Positions 12,675 through 13,549 of a DNA stretch of 13,549 nucleotides are shown here, piece after piece (position 1 is the first letter of the stretch; the number at the start of each line of letters is the position of its first letter). The DNA comes from JBOHDX01 sp050700835. Lineage in GTDB: Bacteria > Actinomycetota > Actinomycetes > Propionibacteriales > Nocardioidaceae. The stretch is taken from the NCBI GenBank assembly GCA_050700835.1, contig JBOHDX010000016.1, forward strand, positions 1 through 13,549, given 5' to 3'. Made by a program: the position numbers and the translations under genes. The notes beneath the pieces were generated by a model. The model searched no databases, had not been told where the DNA came from, and saw only the letters and a list, made by a program, of their open reading frames with translations.

Positions 12675-12888
12675 TTTCACGCTCGTGTACGCCACCCATC
12701 CCGGTATCGACGGTGTCGCGCAGATGCCTCGGGCCGCGCTCGAGGGGTCCGGATGGTCGGAGCTTGTTGAGCCCCGCAAGTCTGCCCGGTTCCGTGCCGC
12801 GGCAGAGAAAGACCCCGCCCTTGAGGCGGCGGTGACCACCCAGAAGAAGAAGCCGGCCGAGCCGGTCCATCAGCCGAAGGAGTCTTGA
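12667..12888 (+). CDS. Small protein of unknown function, 73 aa
   Basis: The protein begins MPDFTLVYATHPGIDGVAQM and contains the compact ..GVAQMPRAALEGSGWSEL segment, a pattern of small actinophage proteins with a short strand, then helix and GW; the C-terminus is Lys/Pro-rich and probably disordered. It could be a small structural or decoration-type protein, but this is a guess from position. GTG 12667 has GGAGG a normal distance upstream and overlaps the gp10-like gene by 8 bp. It lies 2 nt before the tail tube gene, whose AAGGAG site is inside it. Confidence 0.7.
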   Translation: MPDFTLVYATHPGIDGVAQMPRAALEGSGWSELVEPRKSARFRAAAEKDPALEAAVTTQKKKPAEPVHQPKES

Positions 12889-12890
12889 GC

Positions 12891-13373
12891 ATGGCTGCTC
12901 TCACACCGGCGACCCGGTATTTCCAGCCGGAGGTCACCAAGGTTTTCGTTTTGCCCACTGTCGTCGCCGCCGACCTGACGCCGACCCTGTCGGAGATCAC
13001 CGGCGGGACGGACGTGACCGGCGATCTTGCCGACTGGACGGGCTGGTCGGTGACGTCGAACGACATCGTGACGCCCGACCTTGCCCACCGGTTCAACTCG
13101 TCGATCCCGGGCCGGATCACGGCCGACGCCTCTTCGATCACGTGGTATGCGGACCTGACGGGCGTGAACGACATCCGGACCGTCTTGCAGCGGGACCAGA
13201 ACACCTTTCTTGCGATCATGGACGGCGGCAACGTCGTCGGGTCGCTGATGGATGTGTTCAAGGTGACCGTGTCGTCGGTGGGGAAGATCCGGGCGGTCGA
13301 GGATGCGCCGAAGCTGACCGTGATGTTCACGATCCGTGACTTCGCCGAGGATTTGCCGATCCCGGCAGCCTGA
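12891..13373 (+). CDS. Major tail tube protein
   Basis: The tail tube subunit polymerises into the hollow tube of a siphovirus tail. At 160 aa the product has a typical tube layout: short N-terminal arm (MAALTPATRYFQPEVTKVFV), a helix-containing first part, then alternating beta strands with the FNSSIPGRITADASSITWYA and LMDVFKVTVSSVGKIRAVED segments and a final strand (KLTVMFTIRDFAEDLPIPAA). Position after the neck genes supports it. ATG 12891 has AAGGAG at 12877-12882; the TTG at 12885 is not needed. No sequence signature is fully diagnostic, so the call rests on fold-like pattern and gene order. Confidence 0.8.
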   Translation: MAALTPATRYFQPEVTKVFVLPTVVAADLTPTLSEITGGTDVTGDLADWTGWSVTSNDIVTPDLAHRFNSSIPGRITADASSITWYADLTGVNDIRTVLQRDQNTFLAIMDGGNVVGSLMDVFKVTVSSVGKIRAVEDAPKLTVMFTIRDFAEDLPIPAA

Positions 13374-13438
13374 GCGCGCAACCGTCCCGGCACCCACTCA
13401 CACCCGTTTTCACCACTCACCTACTTGGAGCTGTCCGC

Positions 13439-13549
13439 ATGTCTGATGCCCAGGATCGTCGCGCCGCCGCGTTGCAGTGTGCCTGCCGGGCTGTCCCTGT
13501 GGGCAGCCCGGTGGGCCACTTTTTTTCGACTGCCCGCATGTTTGACCGG
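13439..13549 (+). CDS. Partial CDS at the window end, small phage protein (5' part)
   Basis: The frame opens at ATG 13439 with TTGGAG upstream and runs off the right edge after 37 codons (MSDAQDRRAAALQCACRAVP, then VGSPVGHFFSTARMFDR). The pattern of a short Ala-rich helix, Gly turn and then FSTARMFDR resembles small actinophage proteins encoded after the tail tube gene, but no function can be given. An 11-bp hairpin and a T7 run lie within this frame. The gap between the tube stop (13373) and this start holds no other gene. Confidence 0.6.
   Translation, partial: MSDAQDRRAAALQCACRAVPVGSPVGHFFSTARMFDR
13486..13526 (+). terminator. Terminator-like hairpin plus T7 run inside the 5' end of the last gene
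   Basis: CCGGGCTG (13486-13493) pairs with CAGCCCGG (13504-13511), and an inner CCC/GGG extends the stem with one bulged T. Eight bases later comes TTTTTTT (13520-13526), unusual in such GC-rich DNA. It looks like an intrinsic terminator or attenuator after the tail tube gene, but it lies inside a translated frame. Confidence 0.45.

Noticed and set aside
1..13549. CRISPR array, tRNA, integrase, transposon ends or toxin-antitoxin pair
   Set aside because: No regular repeat-spacer pattern, cloverleaf, recombinase motif or inverted terminal repeats seen; the two-copy cassette is a promoter duplication, not an array.

Overview
The window is GC-rich DNA from an actinobacterial tailed phage or prophage. 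The evidence is strongly GC-biased third codon positions, frequent GTG starts, 4-bp ATGA/GTGA gene overlaps, and an HK97-type siphovirus head-tail module. No integrase, attachment site, tRNA or host gene is visible, so the sequence does not say whether this is an integrated prophage or a circularly permuted phage genome. No genus can be named.

Layout. (1) 57-2949, plus strand: a replication-type module with two small unknown genes, a RepA/AAA_25-like ATPase with a C-terminal zinc ribbon, and a double zinc-finger protein. A cluster of GTGCCC repeats with nested dyads lies inside the ATPase gene and is a candidate origin or operator. (2) 2954-4423, minus strand: four small accessory genes. Three form a run joined by 4-bp overlaps. 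The run and the fourth gene are each preceded by a copy of the same ~135-bp promoter/leader cassette, including a 56-bp perfect repeat. (3) 4587-5225, plus strand: a small HTH-like protein, a promoter-leader-hairpin region with a possible 15-codon upstream ORF, and an HNH endonuclease. (4) 5226-5334: a non-coding gap with a perfect CCCCC/GGGGG palindrome, a candidate cos region. (5) 5335-13549, plus strand: the late operon. In order it holds small and large terminase, a two-helix membrane protein, portal, HK97 prohead protease, major capsid protein (hairpins on both sides), a small acidic protein, the head-tail adaptor, a probable tail terminator, an HK97 gp10-like protein, a small protein, the tail tube, and a gene cut by the window end.

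Working together. The ATPase and zinc proteins probably support phage DNA replication. HNH, TerS and TerL form the packaging motor and cos-cleavage machinery. Portal, protease and capsid build the procapsid. The connector genes join it to the tail tube. Tight overlaps imply translational coupling through the late operon, and hairpins around the capsid gene probably set its expression apart from its neighbours. A G/C strand-skew reversal between co-directional genes at the HNH/TerS gap suggests that two genome arms or modules meet there.

No defence island or clearly new multi-gene system was recognised. The most unusual items are the duplicated promoter cassette, the repeat cluster inside the ATPase gene, the 14-bp tandem duplication that makes a 4-codon minigene, and the hairpin plus T7 run near the right edge.
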